Part shown: positions 8,439 to 16,984 of the stretch, piece by piece
How the letters are laid out: each line of letters opens with the position of its first letter
Numbering within the stretch: the first letter of the stretch is position 1
DNA from: Motilibacter rhizosphaerae
GTDB lineage: Bacteria > Actinomycetota > Actinomycetes > Motilibacterales > Motilibacteraceae
Direction of reading: 5' to 3'
DNA length: 64,000 bases
Assembly (NCBI RefSeq): GCF_004216915.1
Contig: NZ_SGXD01000003.1
Span: 862,212 to 926,211 of the forward strand
Translations under genes and position numbers: made by a program
The notes under the pieces: generated by a model
The model's input: the letters and a program-made list of their open reading frames with translations, nothing else
Databases searched by the model: none
What the model was told of the DNA's origin: nothing

Positions 8439-9503
8439 TCAGGGCGTGCCGAACCACCGGTCCCACACCGGGCCCGGCACGCGGACCGGCAGCGGCGCGA
8501 CGCCGAGCGCCCGCCACGTCACGGGGCCGACGACCCCGTCGACCGCGAGGTGGTGGGCGCGCTGGAACCGACGCACGGCCAGGGCCGTCGCCCGGCTGAA
8601 CTGCGGTGCCGGGGCGATCCCGAGCCGCCGCCGCAGCGCCGCGACGGCCGGGCCGTGCGAGCCGCGCTTGAGGACGAGCCCGGCGTACGTCCGCAGGTCG
8701 TCGCTCTCGACGCTGACCGGACGGGCGAGCGTCGGGCAGAGCGCGTCGGAGTCGCGGACGTCGTCGTACCACTGGGTCAGCACGACCGGACCGCCGGAGA
8801 ACGAGGCCTGGTGGCACATCGCGAGCGCGCCCGCGCGGCCGCGGCGCCCGGCGGTGGCCCACACCGGCAGCTCGGAGCGCATGCCGCCGGTGATCTCCCG
8901 CCAGCCGTACGCGTACGAGTAGAACCCGACGCCGAAGCCCGCCTCCTGCAGCGCCCGCACCGCGCCGAGCAGCACGGCGCGGTTCGCCGCGGTGTCGTGC
9001 GCCCAGTCCTGCACCTTGCGGTGCTCCACGTCGAGCCAGACGACGGGCACCTGCACGCCACGGCCGCGCACGACCGAGACGGCCCAGGCGCCCTGGGCGT
9101 AGCCGACGTTGCCGAGCGCCCCCAGCCGCGTCCCGCCGTCGTACGGGCCGCTGGGCCCGAGCTCGCGCAGCTGGACGGGGGTCGGCATCGCGGCGAAGGT
9201 GTAGACCGCGAGCCGCGCCCCGATGGCGCGGGTGTGCGCCAGCTGGCGGTCGATGCACGGGTTCTCCGTGAACGGCAGACCGCTGGTGAGCCCCATGACG
9301 ACGAAGCCGGTGCCCTTGCCCGGCGGCGGCAGGCCGTGGCCCGGGTGCTCGGTGCACTGCGGCCAGGACACGTCGCCGCCCGAGGTGCTGCGGGCGGAGG
9401 CGGGGGCGGCCGGCAGGGCGACGGCGGCTGTCGCCGCGGCGGCGAGCAGGAGGGCGGCGAGGGCGCGGCACTTGCGGAGGAGCACGTCCTCCCTTCGGCT
9501 CAC
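8439..9503 (-). CDS. Secreted DUF1906/GH25-like hydrolase domain protein with peptidoglycan-binding domain
   Basis: About 354 aa. An Arg/Lys-rich start is followed by a hydrophobic core and a PASA cleavage site, a typical Sec signal. Next comes a TIM-barrel glycosidase-like domain of the DUF1906/Rv2525c type (DVSWPQC, VVWLDVEH, GFYSYAYGW, residues about 40-255). A C-terminal PG_binding_1 repeat (LKRGSHGPAVAALRRRLG ... VDGVVGPVTWRAL) follows. Probably acts on or binds the cell wall. GTG at 9503 is the longest start; a second GTG six codons on (9485) follows GGGAGG only 2 nt away and would give a tidier signal peptide. Divergent from otsA. Confidence 0.8.
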   Translation of the reverse strand: MSRREDVLLRKCRALAALLLAAAATAAVALPAAPASARSTSGGDVSWPQCTEHPGHGLPPPGKGTGFVVMGLTSGLPFTENPCIDRQLAHTRAIGARLAVYTFAAMPTPVQLRELGPSGPYDGGTRLGALGNVGYAQGAWAVSVVRGRGVQVPVVWLDVEHRKVQDWAHDTAANRAVLLGAVRALQEAGFGVGFYSYAYGWREITGGMRSELPVWATAGRRGRAGALAMCHQASFSGGPVVLTQWYDDVRDSDALCPTLARPVSVESDDLRTYAGLVLKRGSHGPAVAALRRRLGIAPAPQFSRATALAVRRFQRAHHLAVDGVVGPVTWRALGVAPLPVRVPGPVWDRWFGTP

Positions 9504-9547
9504 CAGGGCGGCGACGTGAGCGGGCCCGCGTCAGTAGGCTGCGGAGG

Positions 9548-11017
9548 GTGGTCGCGCCCGTGCTGCTCGCCTCGAACCGCGGGCCCCTCTCGTTCACGCT
9601 CGACGCCGACGGTGCGCCGCGCGCGAAGCGGGGCGGCGGCGGCCTCGTCTCCGCGATCATGTCCGCCGGGCACGCCGGCGAGCACCCGCTCTGGGTCTGC
9701 ACCGCCCTCTCGGACGCCGACCGCGAGGCGGCCCGCCGGAGCCCGCACGGCCGGCTCGACGAGGCCGGCCACGACACCGGCGGGCTGAGGGTGCGGATGC
9801 TCTCGACGCCCGAGGGCATCGACGCGCGCACCTTCGACCTCGCCTACAACGGGATCGCGAACTCCACGCTGTGGTTCCTGCACCACCTGCTGTTCGCGAC
9901 GCCGACCGCGCCGGTCTTCGACGGGTCGTTCGCCCGCGAGTGGAGCGCCTTCAGCGTCTACAGCCAGGCGTTCGCCGAGGGGCTCGCCCAGGACGCCGCG
10001 CCCGGGGCGAAGGTCCTCGTGCAGGACTACCACCTCACGCTCGTCCCCCGGCTGCTCCGCCAGCTGCGCCCGGACCTGCGCATCGGCCACTTCTCGCACA
10101 CGCCCTGGGCGCCCGCGGAGTACTTCTCGCTGCTGCCGCAGGGGCTCGCCCGCGAGGTGCTGCTCGGCGTGCTCGGCGCGGACTCGGCGGGGTTCCTCGC
10201 GCCGCGCTGGGCGAGCGCCTTCCTCGACTGCTGCGAGCGCGTCCTCGGCGCCGAGGTGGTCCGCGAGGAGGTCGGCGGCGAGGTCCGGCACGACGGGCGC
10301 ACCACCCGCGTCGTCGTGCACGCCCTCGGCATCGACGCCGACGAGCTGCGCGAGCGCGCGGGCCGGGCGGACGTCGCGCGCCACGAGGAGGCGCTGCTGG
10401 CCCGCATCGGCGACTGCAAGGTCATCGCCCGGGTCGACCGCACCGAGCTCTCGAAGAACATCCTGCGCGGGCTGCTGGCCTACCGCGACCTGCTGCGCCG
10501 CTACCCCGAGTGGGTCGGCCGCGTCGTGCACGTCGTCGGCGCCGTCCCCTCGCGCAACGCGCTGCCGGAGTACCGCGAGTACACCGCCCGCGTGCAGCGC
10601 CTCGCTGCGGAGATCGACGAGGAGTTCGCCCGGCCCGGCTGGTCGCCGCTGATCCTCTCCGTCGACGACGACTTCCCGCGCTCGCTCGCGACCTACCGGA
10701 TCGCCGACGTGCTGCTCATCAACCCCATCCGCGACGGCATGAACCTCGTGGCCAAGGAGGCGCCCGCGCTCTCCACGCGGGGGTGCGCGCTCGTGCTCTC
10801 GACCGAGGCGGGAGCGGCCGCCGAGCTCGGGCACGCCGCCCTGCTCGTCAACCCGTACGACGTGAGCGGGACCGCCGCCGCCCTGCACGCGGCCCTCGGC
10901 ATGGACGACGAGGAGCGGGCGCGGCGCACCCGCGAGCTCGTCGACGCCGCCACCGCGCTGCCGCCGGGCCAGTGGCTCGCCGCGCAGGTGGAGGACCTGG
11001 CGGCGGTGCGGCCCTAG
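9548..11017 (+). CDS. otsA: Trehalose-6-phosphate synthase (GT20)
   Basis: 489 aa, one GT20 domain. The N-terminal ASNRGP, GGGGLVSA, QDYHLTLVP, GHFSHTPW and the C-terminal NPIRDGMNLVAKE are family hallmarks for UDP-glucose and glucose-6-phosphate binding. Makes trehalose-6-phosphate in the cytosol. GTG start. Its last bases converge on otsB, sharing the palindromic CTAG (11014-11017), so both stop codons are the same four bases. Confidence 0.95.
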   Translation: MVAPVLLASNRGPLSFTLDADGAPRAKRGGGGLVSAIMSAGHAGEHPLWVCTALSDADREAARRSPHGRLDEAGHDTGGLRVRMLSTPEGIDARTFDLAYNGIANSTLWFLHHLLFATPTAPVFDGSFAREWSAFSVYSQAFAEGLAQDAAPGAKVLVQDYHLTLVPRLLRQLRPDLRIGHFSHTPWAPAEYFSLLPQGLAREVLLGVLGADSAGFLAPRWASAFLDCCERVLGAEVVREEVGGEVRHDGRTTRVVVHALGIDADELRERAGRADVARHEEALLARIGDCKVIARVDRTELSKNILRGLLAYRDLLRRYPEWVGRVVHVVGAVPSRNALPEYREYTARVQRLAAEIDEEFARPGWSPLILSVDDDFPRSLATYRIADVLLINPIRDGMNLVAKEAPALSTRGCALVLSTEAGAAAELGHAALLVNPYDVSGTAAALHAALGMDDEERARRTRELVDAATALPPGQWLAAQVEDLAAVRP

Positions 11018-11841
11018 CGGTCGAGCGCGGCCGCGAGCTCCTGCAGCCAGGCCGCGACGCCCGCGGGTCCGTCGACGACGACGTCGGCGCGCTCGGCGAG
11101 CTCGGCCACCTCGGTCGAGCCGCTGCAGACGCAGATCCCGGGCACCCCCGCCTCCCGCTGGCGGGCGACCTCGTCGAAGGCCGGGAGGTCACCGAGGTCG
11201 TCCCCGACGAAGACGAGCGCGGACGCGCCCCCCAGCTCCTCGAGCAGCCCGCGCAGCGCCGCGCCCTTGTCGGCACCGGGCGCGCGCACCTCGAGCACGA
11301 GCCGTCCCGGCTCGAAGGCGAGCCCGTGGGCCTCCGCGACGGCGCGCACCGGCTCGCGCAGCCGGGCGAAGGCGCCCTCGGGGTCCGCGCTGCGCCGGGT
11401 GTGGACGGCGACTGCCGCCGGCTTGTCCTCGAGGTGCGCGTCGGGCGCCGTGCGCGCCAGCAGCTCGGCGACCTCGGCGCGGGCGGCCGCGACCGCGGGC
11501 GGCTCGGGCGGCGCCTGCACCTCGCCGGTGGCGGCGTCCCAGCGCTCCCGGCCGTACGCGCCGAGCACGGTGACGTGCTCGAGCCCACGCGCCCCCGCGA
11601 GGCCGACCAGCTCCACCGCGAGTGCGGCCGGGCGGCCGGTCACGACGGCCACGCGGCCGAGGAGCGGGGCGAGCGCCTGCAGCGCCGGCAGCGCGTCGGG
11701 GTGGGCCCGTGCCTGCGCGGGGTCGTCGACGATCGGAGCGAGGGTGCCGTCGAAGTCCAGCCCGACGATCGCGCGACGGGGGTCGGCGAGCAGGGCCGCC
11801 AGGCCGGCGCGGCCGGCGGGCGTCGCGGCGTCGAGGGCCAC
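11014..11841 (-). CDS. otsB: Trehalose-6-phosphate phosphatase (HAD superfamily)
   Basis: 275 aa HAD phosphatase: motif I DFDGTLAP (nucleophile Asp), VVTGRP, the lysine in EDKPAAVAVH, and motif IV GDDLGDLPAF. Dephosphorylates trehalose-6-phosphate to trehalose. It is convergent with otsA rather than in one operon with it, and instead follows the LytR_C gene by 5 bp (GTG start 11841). Trehalose synthesis is therefore encoded on opposite strands with the two stops overlapping, which allows antisense interference between the pair. Confidence 0.93.
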   Translation of the reverse strand: MALDAATPAGRAGLAALLADPRRAIVGLDFDGTLAPIVDDPAQARAHPDALPALQALAPLLGRVAVVTGRPAALAVELVGLAGARGLEHVTVLGAYGRERWDAATGEVQAPPEPPAVAAARAEVAELLARTAPDAHLEDKPAAVAVHTRRSADPEGAFARLREPVRAVAEAHGLAFEPGRLVLEVRAPGADKGAALRGLLEELGGASALVFVGDDLGDLPAFDEVARQREAGVPGICVCSGSTEVAELAERADVVVDGPAGVAAWLQELAAALDR

Positions 11842-11846
11842 GCCGC

Positions 11847-12539
11847 TCAGGCGAGGACGAGCGTGAGGTGGCTGGACGAGAGCCCGGCGAACGCGGGGCG
11901 GATGCGCTGGCTGCCGGGGAGCTCGGCCGCGAGCTCCTGGGCCGCGGCGAAGGCGCCGTCGGGGTAGTAGACGGTCGTGGCCGGCACCTTGCCGTGGAAG
12001 TTGCCCACGCCGGAGACGGTCCAGCCGAGGCTGCGCAGCTGGCTCGCGGTGCGGCCGGCGAGCCCGGTCCGGCCCGACTGGTTGAGCACGGAGACCGGCA
12101 GGTCCTTGAGCCCGCCCTCGTCGCCCGCGCCCGGCCCCTCGCTGGGCGTCGCCGAGGGGGTGGCGGAGCCGGCCTCGTCGCCGGCAGCGCCGGACGTGGC
12201 GCTGTCGCTGGGCGACGCGCTCGCGCTCCCCGAGTCCGAGGAGCTCGGGGACGGCTCGCCCACAGTGGGCGCGGCGGCTGCCGCGGTCGGCGTGGGCGTC
12301 GGGGAGGCCGCGGCGCTCGACGAGGTGCTCACGGCCGCGTCGTCGGCGCTGTCGGCTCCGCCGCCGCTCCCGCTCGGGGAGCCGAAGGCGAGGTAGAGCC
12401 CGCCGAGCAGGGCGACCACGGCCACGACGGCGACGAGCGAGACGAGGGCCGAGCGCAGCGGGTGCGCGGCGCCGCGGTGCGCGCCCTGGCGGGGGGCGCC
12501 GAGCCCCCCGAGCGGCGAGGGCCCGTCGGGACCGCTCAC
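11847..12539 (-). CDS. Membrane-anchored LytR_C domain protein (VirR-like)
   Basis: 230 aa: short cytosolic N-terminus, one TM segment (VSLVAVVAVVALLGGLYLAF, about 26-48), a long Ser/Ala/Pro/Thr/Glu linker, and a C-terminal LytR_C domain (DLPVSVLNQSG ... LTLVLA). The pairing with a DUF3263 gene matches Rv0430-Rv0431 (VirR) of Mycobacterium tuberculosis, where the LytR_C protein affects the envelope and vesicle release. The GTG start two bases after the DUF3263 stop is chosen over the longer open frame, which would cover that gene. otsB follows. Confidence 0.85.
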   Translation of the reverse strand: MSGPDGPSPLGGLGAPRQGAHRGAAHPLRSALVSLVAVVAVVALLGGLYLAFGSPSGSGGGADSADDAAVSTSSSAAASPTPTPTAAAAAPTVGEPSPSSSDSGSASASPSDSATSGAAGDEAGSATPSATPSEGPGAGDEGGLKDLPVSVLNQSGRTGLAGRTASQLRSLGWTVSGVGNFHGKVPATTVYYPDGAFAAAQELAAELPGSQRIRPAFAGLSSSHLTLVLA

Positions 12540-12541
12540 GC

Positions 12542-12847
12542 TCAGGCCTCGAAGCCGAGGCGGCGCGCCGAGCGCGCGCGCTGGCGCGAGGCGCGCAGGC
12601 GGCGCAGGCGCTTGACCAGCATGGGGTCGTGCGCGAGGGCGTCCGGGCGGTCGAGCAGGGCGTTGAGCACCTGGTAGTAGCGCGCGGCCGACATGTCGAA
12701 CAGCTCGCGGACGGCCTGCTCCTTGGCGCCGGCGTACTTCCACCACTGGCGCTCGAAGGCGAGGATCTCCTGCTCGCGCTCGGTCAGGGAGGTGGTGCCC
12801 ACCGGCGCGGCGGCGAGGGTGGTGCTGCTCGCTCGAACGGCGTCCAC
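12542..12847 (-). CDS. DUF3263 domain protein
   Basis: 101 aa. The core LTEREQEILAFERQWWKYAGAKEQAVRELFDMS..YYQVLNALLD is the DUF3263 signature, a small helical domain with a helix-turn-helix-like pattern found across actinobacteria; its function is not known to me. GTG start with GGAG at good distance. First gene of the DUF3263-LytR_C-otsB run; a palindrome and a TAGGAT -10-like box lie upstream. Confidence 0.85.
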   Translation of the reverse strand: MDAVRASSTTLAAAPVGTTSLTEREQEILAFERQWWKYAGAKEQAVRELFDMSAARYYQVLNALLDRPDALAHDPMLVKRLRRLRASRQRARSARRLGFEA

Positions 12848-12924
12848 TGCGTCTCCTCGGGATCGTGCGGTGCTGCGTCCTGCTGCGGTCGACCAGTCCT
12901 TCGTCGTGATCCTACCCGCCCTGT

Positions 12925-12942
12925 AACTACACGCGTGTGGTT
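12925..12942. promoter_or_regulatory. 18-bp palindrome upstream of the DUF3263 operon (candidate operator)
   Basis: AACTACACGCGTGTGGTT is a perfect inverted repeat apart from one T.G pair. On the minus strand it lies just upstream of TAGGAT, a reasonable -10 box, about 80 bp before the DUF3263 start, so it would cover the -35 region. The binding factor is unknown. Confidence 0.4.
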
Positions 12943-12948
12943 CACCCG

Positions 12949-13599
12949 TCAGGGTGACCCGAGCCAGGCGAGCACGGCGAGCACGCGCCGGGAGTCCCCG
13001 GCGTCGGGCTGGAGCCCCAGCTTGGTGAAGACGCTGGTCACGTGCTTCTCCACCGCGCCCTCGGTGACGACGAGGCGCTCGGCGATCGCCGCGTTGGAGC
13101 GGCCCTCCGCCATGAGCGCGAGCACCTCGCGCTCGCGCGGCGTCAGCGCCTCGAGCCGGTCGGAGCTGCGCCGGCGGACGAGCACCTGCGCCACGACCTC
13201 GGGGTCGAGCACGACCTCGCCCCCGACGACCCGGTCCAGCGCCGCGAGGAAGTCCGCGACGTCCGCCACCCGGTCCTTGAGCAGGTAGCCCACCGCGCGC
13301 CCGGCGCCGCTGGCGAGCAGCTCGGCGGCGTAGGCGTCCTCGACGTACTGGCTGAGCACGAGCACCGGCTGGCCGGGCACCCGCTCGCGGGCCTCCACCG
13401 CCGCGCGCAGCCCCTCGTCGCGGTGGGTCGGCGGCATCCGGACGTCGACGAGGGCGAGGTCGGGCTCGTGCTCGATGACGGCGGCGACGAGCGAGGGCCC
13501 GTCGGCGACAGCGGCGACCACCTCGTGGCCGGCGTCGGCGAGCAGCCGGGTGATGCCCTCGCGGAGGAGGACGCTGTCCTCGGCAAGGACGATCTGCAC
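12949..13599 (-). CDS. NarL/LuxR-family response regulator without an adjacent kinase
   Basis: 216 aa. Receiver domain (AEDSVLLREG, phospho-acceptor Asp in LALVDVRMPP, Lys in LLKDRV) followed by a LuxR HTH (LTPREREVLALMAEGRSNAAIAERL). GTG start at 13599 is the only one giving a complete receiver N-terminus; the longer open frame runs through the hemolysin III gene. No histidine kinase is nearby, so its partner is elsewhere. Cytosolic DNA-binding regulator, target unknown. Confidence 0.9.
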   Translation of the reverse strand: MQIVLAEDSVLLREGITRLLADAGHEVVAAVADGPSLVAAVIEHEPDLALVDVRMPPTHRDEGLRAAVEARERVPGQPVLVLSQYVEDAYAAELLASGAGRAVGYLLKDRVADVADFLAALDRVVGGEVVLDPEVVAQVLVRRRSSDRLEALTPREREVLALMAEGRSNAAIAERLVVTEGAVEKHVTSVFTKLGLQPDAGDSRRVLAVLAWLGSP

Positions 13600-13613
13600 G
13601 CCCCGGAGCCTAG

Positions 13614-14297
13614 TCAGCCCGAGGTGTACGCCACCAGGGACACGGCGACGTAGTGCACGACGAACGCCGCGAGCGTGAGCGCGTGGAAGACCTCGTGGAA
13701 CCCGAACCACCGTGGCGAGGGGTCGGGCCGGCGCGCGGCGTAGATGAGCCCGCCGGCGGAGTAGAGCGCCCCCCCGACGACGAGCAGGACGAGCACGGCG
13801 ACGCCGCCGTGCTCGAGGATCTCGGGCACGTAGAACACCGCGACCCAGCCCAGCGCGATGTAGACCGGGGTGTAGAGCCAGCGCGGAGCGTCGCACCAGA
13901 GCACGCGGAACAGCACGCCGAGCAGCGCGCCCGTCCACACCGTCCAGAGCAGCACCTGGCCGCGCGAGGGCGGCAGCAGCAGCGCCCCGAATGGCGTGTA
14001 GGTGCCGGCGATGATGAGGAAGATGTTCGAGTGGTCCAGGCGCATGAGGACCGCGTGGGCGCGCGGGGACCAGGTGAAGCGGTGGTACGCCGCACTGACC
14101 CCGAACAGCAGCGCCGCCGTCAGCGCGAAGACCGCGGTGGCGACCCGCGCCCGCTCCGTCGGCGAGACGGCGACGAGCACGATGCCCGCGACGACCGCGA
14201 CCGGGAACGTCCCGGCGTGCAGCCACCCGCGCAGCCGCGGCTTGACCGTGCCGACGACGCGCTCGACCGCCTCCCCGACCTCCTCGCGGCCCGGCAC
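13614..14297 (-). CDS. Hemolysin III / YqfA family membrane protein
   Basis: 227 aa with about seven TM helices. Family features: HAGTFP near the N-terminus, SAAYHRFTW, RLDHSNIFLIIAGTYTP, and a C-terminal HEVFHAL ... VVHYVAV. The PAQR-like fold carries conserved His/Asp/Ser residues likely to bind zinc. GTG 14297 has GGGAGGGG four bases upstream, which decides the start. The upstream gap contains two palindromic repeats. The in vivo role is uncertain despite the family name. Confidence 0.85.
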   Translation of the reverse strand: MPGREEVGEAVERVVGTVKPRLRGWLHAGTFPVAVVAGIVLVAVSPTERARVATAVFALTAALLFGVSAAYHRFTWSPRAHAVLMRLDHSNIFLIIAGTYTPFGALLLPPSRGQVLLWTVWTGALLGVLFRVLWCDAPRWLYTPVYIALGWVAVFYVPEILEHGGVAVLVLLVVGGALYSAGGLIYAARRPDPSPRWFGFHEVFHALTLAAFVVHYVAVSLVAYTSG

Positions 14298-14378
14298 GCG
14301 ACCCCTCCCCCGCTCGTGCTGCTGACGAGCAGGATGACGCACGCGCGCGGTCCGCGCGTTCCCGGGCGTTGGCTCAGG

Positions 14379-14411
14379 CCCCGTTTGATCGGGGTCCCCG
14401 ATCGAACGGGG
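14379..14411. repeat. Family-B palindromic repeat, copy 1
   Basis: A 33-bp near-perfect palindrome: CCCCGTTTGATCGGGG, one T, then CCCCGATCGAACGGGG, with a single T.G wobble. Intergenic between the LLM oxidoreductase stop and the hemolysin III start; a close relative lies 31 bp away. Confidence 0.8.
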
Positions 14412-14441
14412 ACGGGTTCGAGGGGATCTCCTCGAGGTGAG

Positions 14442-14474
14442 CCCCACTTGATCGAGGCCCCCGATCAAAGTGGG
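14442..14474. repeat. Family-B palindromic repeat, copy 2
   Basis: A 33-bp palindrome with the same TTGATCG...CCCCGATCAA core as copy 1 but different outer arms (CCCACTTGATCG against CGATCAAAGTGGG). Arm changes are mostly matched on both sides, as expected if pairing is selected. It ends 8 bp from the LLM stop codon and may also terminate that transcript. Confidence 0.75.
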
Positions 14475-14482
14475 ATAGTGCG

Positions 14483-15487
14483 TCAGCCGCGCCAGGCCTC
14501 GGCCAGCAGGCGCAGCGAGCGCTCGCGGTGCTCGGGCGCGTACGTGCTGGTGACGACCATGAGCTCGTCGACGCCCGTGCGCTCGACCAGCTCGTCGAGC
14601 TCGGCCACGACCTTGCCCGGCTCGCCGACGACCGGCGTCGAGGGCGAGTGCTCGAGCACCGCGCGCTCCATCGGCGTCCACTCGTGCGCCAACGCCTCCT
14701 CGACCGTCGGCACCGGACGCGGGCGACCGGTGCGCAGCGCCACCTGGACGAGCTGCTGCGGCAGGGCGAGGCGCTGGGCCTCGTCCTCCGTGGGGGCGAC
14801 GAGGACCGCCGCGACGATCATGGAGTACGGCCGGGCGAGCGCCGACGACGGCTGGAACAGCGCCCGGTAGGTCTCGAGCGCGAGCTCCGTGCCGGCCGGG
14901 GCGAAGTGGTGGGCGAAGGCGTACGGCAGACCGGTGCCGGCCGCAGCCCGGGCGCCGTAGTCGCTGGAGCCGAGCAGCCAGACGGCGGGCGACGAGCCGG
15001 GTGCGGGCGTCGGCGCGATCGCCCCTCCGCGCGGAGCCGGCAGTGTCGGGTCGCCCAGCATCCGCAGCAGCGTGTCGAGCTCGCCGGGGAAGTCCTCGGC
15101 CGACAGGTCGAGCGTCCGCCGCAGCGCGGCCGCGGTCGCGGGGTCGCTGCCCGGGGCCCGGCCGATGCCGAGGTCGACGCGCCCGGGGTGCAGCGCCTCG
15201 AGCATCGCGAACTGCTCGGCGACGACGAGCGGGGCGTGGTTGGGCAGCATGACGCCGCCGGAGCCGAGCCGGATCGTCGAGGTCAGCGCCCCGACGTGGG
15301 CGAGCAGGACAGCAGGACTGGTGCTGGCGACCATGGGCATCGCATGGTGCTCGGCGACCCAGTAGCGCTGGTAGCCCTCCGCCTCGGCCGCCTGCGCGAG
15401 GCGGGCCGAGGCGTGGAGCGCGGCGCCGGAGGTCTGGCCGGTGCCGACGGGAGAGAGGTCCAGGACGGAGAGCGGGACGCGTGCCAC
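14483..15487 (-). CDS. LLM-class flavin-dependent oxidoreductase (luciferase-like)
   Basis: 334 aa TIM-barrel monooxygenase-like protein: PLSVLDLSPVG N-terminus, RYWVAEHHAMP, LGSGGVMLPNH, DLGIGRAPGSD and a C-terminal GVDELMV. These are the hallmarks of the alkanal-monooxygenase-like group that uses F420 or FMN. The substrate is not deducible. GTG start at 15487 gives the family N-terminus. It lies downstream of xylB on the same strand but beyond a hairpin, so it is probably transcribed separately. Confidence 0.88.
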   Translation of the reverse strand: MARVPLSVLDLSPVGTGQTSGAALHASARLAQAAEAEGYQRYWVAEHHAMPMVASTSPAVLLAHVGALTSTIRLGSGGVMLPNHAPLVVAEQFAMLEALHPGRVDLGIGRAPGSDPATAAALRRTLDLSAEDFPGELDTLLRMLGDPTLPAPRGGAIAPTPAPGSSPAVWLLGSSDYGARAAAGTGLPYAFAHHFAPAGTELALETYRALFQPSSALARPYSMIVAAVLVAPTEDEAQRLALPQQLVQVALRTGRPRPVPTVEEALAHEWTPMERAVLEHSPSTPVVGEPGKVVAELDELVERTGVDELMVVTSTYAPEHRERSLRLLAEAWRG

Positions 15488-15542
15488 GCCTCGAGCAACA
15501 CGCGTCCCGCCCCGTCCCCTTCCCAGGAGGGTCTGTGACCTG

Positions 15543-15572
15543 GCCGAGCCGGGTCTAGCTGCCGGGCTCGGC
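15543..15572 (-). terminator. Hairpin terminator after xylB
   Basis: An 8-bp perfect stem (GCCGAGCC at 15543-15550 with GGCTCGGC at 15565-15572) lies directly after the xylB stop codon on the minus strand. Confidence 0.6.
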
Positions 15573-16982
15573 TCAGCTGCCGCTGTCGCGGCGGTCGAGC
15601 ACGAGCTCGCGCGCCTCGGCGTAGCGCGCGCGGACCGCCGGGTCCACGTCCGCCTCGTACGTCTCGACCCCCGAGCGCTCCCACACCGGCGGCTCGGCCG
15701 CCCCGGAGAGCACCCAGGCCGCCTGGCGGGCGGCACCGTCGGCGACGTACTCCCCGGCGGGCGGGACGACGACCGGGCGGCCGAGCACCGTCGGGGCGAT
15801 CCGCCGCACGGCCTCGGAGCGCGCGCCGCCGCCGATGAGCAGGACGCGGTCGACCCGCGCCCCCTGCTCGACGAGGGCGTCGATCCCGTCGGCGAGCCCG
15901 CAGAGCAGGCCCTCGACCGCCGCCCGCGCGAGGTACGCGGGGGTGGCCGTCTCGAGGCGCAGCCCGTGCAGCGAGCCCGTCGCGTCGGGCTTGTTCGGGG
16001 TGCGCTCGCCCTCGAGGTAGGGCACGAGCACGAGCCCGCCCGACCCCGACGGCGCCGAGAGCGCGAGCCGCGAGAGCTCGTCGTGGTCGACGCCGAGCAT
16101 CCGCGCAGCCGCGTCGAGGACGCGCGCCGCGTTGAGCGTGCAGACCAGCGGCAGGTAGCGACCGGTGGCGTCGGCGAAGCCGGCCACCGCCCCGCTGACG
16201 TCAGCGGCCGGCACGTCGGAGACGGCGCAGGCCACGCCGGAGGTGCCGATCGAGACGACGACGTCGCCGGGACCCGCGCCCAGGCCGAGCGCGGCGGCGG
16301 CGTTGTCACCCGTACCGGGACCGATGAGCGCCCCGGACGGGGTCTTCCCCGCGGCCTCGGACGGGCCGAGGACGCGCGGCAGGACGGCGTCGCGGCCGAG
16401 CGCCCGCTCGAGCAGGTCGCGGCGGTAGTCGCCGGAGACCGGCGACCAGTAGCCCGTGCCGCTCGCGTCACCGCGGTCGGTCGCGAGCCCGTCGAGGCCC
16501 GGGGACCCGGCGAGCTTCCAGGACAGCCAGTCGTGCGGGAGGCAGACGGCGGCGGTCCGGGCGGCGTTCTCCGGCTCGTGCTGCGCCAGCCAGCGCAGCT
16601 TGGTCACCGTGAACGACGCGACCGGCACGAGGTTGACCGCGTCGACCCACGCCTGCGCCCCGCCGAGCTCCTCGGTGAGCTCGACGGCGGCGTCGGCGGA
16701 GCGGGTGTCGTTCCAGAGGAGGGCGTCGCGGACGACCTCCCCGGACTCGTCGAGGCAGACCATCCCGTGCTGCTGGCCGCCCACCGCGACCGCGGCGACG
16801 TCGTCGAGGCCGCCGGCCTCGCCGATGGCGGTCTGCAGCGCGTCCCACCAGGCGGCGGGGGGTGCCGAGGTCCCGTCCGGGTGCGGAGCCCGGCCCTCGC
16901 GGACGAGGGCTCCGGACTCCGCGTCGCGGACGACGACCTTGCACGACTGGGTCGACGAGTCGACCCCGGCGACGAGCGGCAT
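15573..16982 (-). CDS. xylB: Xylulokinase (FGGY family)
   Basis: 469 aa. FGGY kinase hallmarks: N-terminal [13 protein letters not shown] phosphate loop, [32 protein letters not shown] and [14 protein letters not shown] near the C-terminus. The QQHGMV and NDTR motifs are typical of xylulokinases. Phosphorylates D-xylulose with ATP. ATG start two bases after the xylA stop, so xylA-xylB form one operon ending in a hairpin. Confidence 0.95.
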   Translation of the reverse strand: MPLVAGVDSSTQSCKVVVRDAESGALVREGRAPHPDGTSAPPAAWWDALQTAIGEAGGLDDVAAVAVGGQQHGMVCLDESGEVVRDALLWNDTRSADAAVELTEELGGAQAWVDAVNLVPVASFTVTKLRWLAQHEPENAARTAAVCLPHDWLSWKLAGSPGLDGLATDRGDASGTGYWSPVSGDYRRDLLERALGRDAVLPRVLGPSEAAGKTPSGALIGPGTGDNAAAALGLGAGPGDVVVSIGTSGVACAVSDVPAADVSGAVAGFADATGRYLPLVCTLNAARVLDAAARMLGVDHDELSRLALSAPSGSGGLVLVPYLEGERTPNKPDATGSLHGLRLETATPAYLARAAVEGLLCGLADGIDALVEQGARVDRVLLIGGGARSEAVRRIAPTVLGRPVVVPPAGEYVADGAARQAAWVLSGAAEPPVWERSGVETYEADVDPAVRARYAEARELVLDRRDSGS

Positions 16983-16984
16983 GG

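Noticed and set aside
12949..14297. Two-component pair of the LuxR regulator with its neighbour
   Set aside because: The neighbour is a hemolysin III-type membrane protein with no kinase motif.
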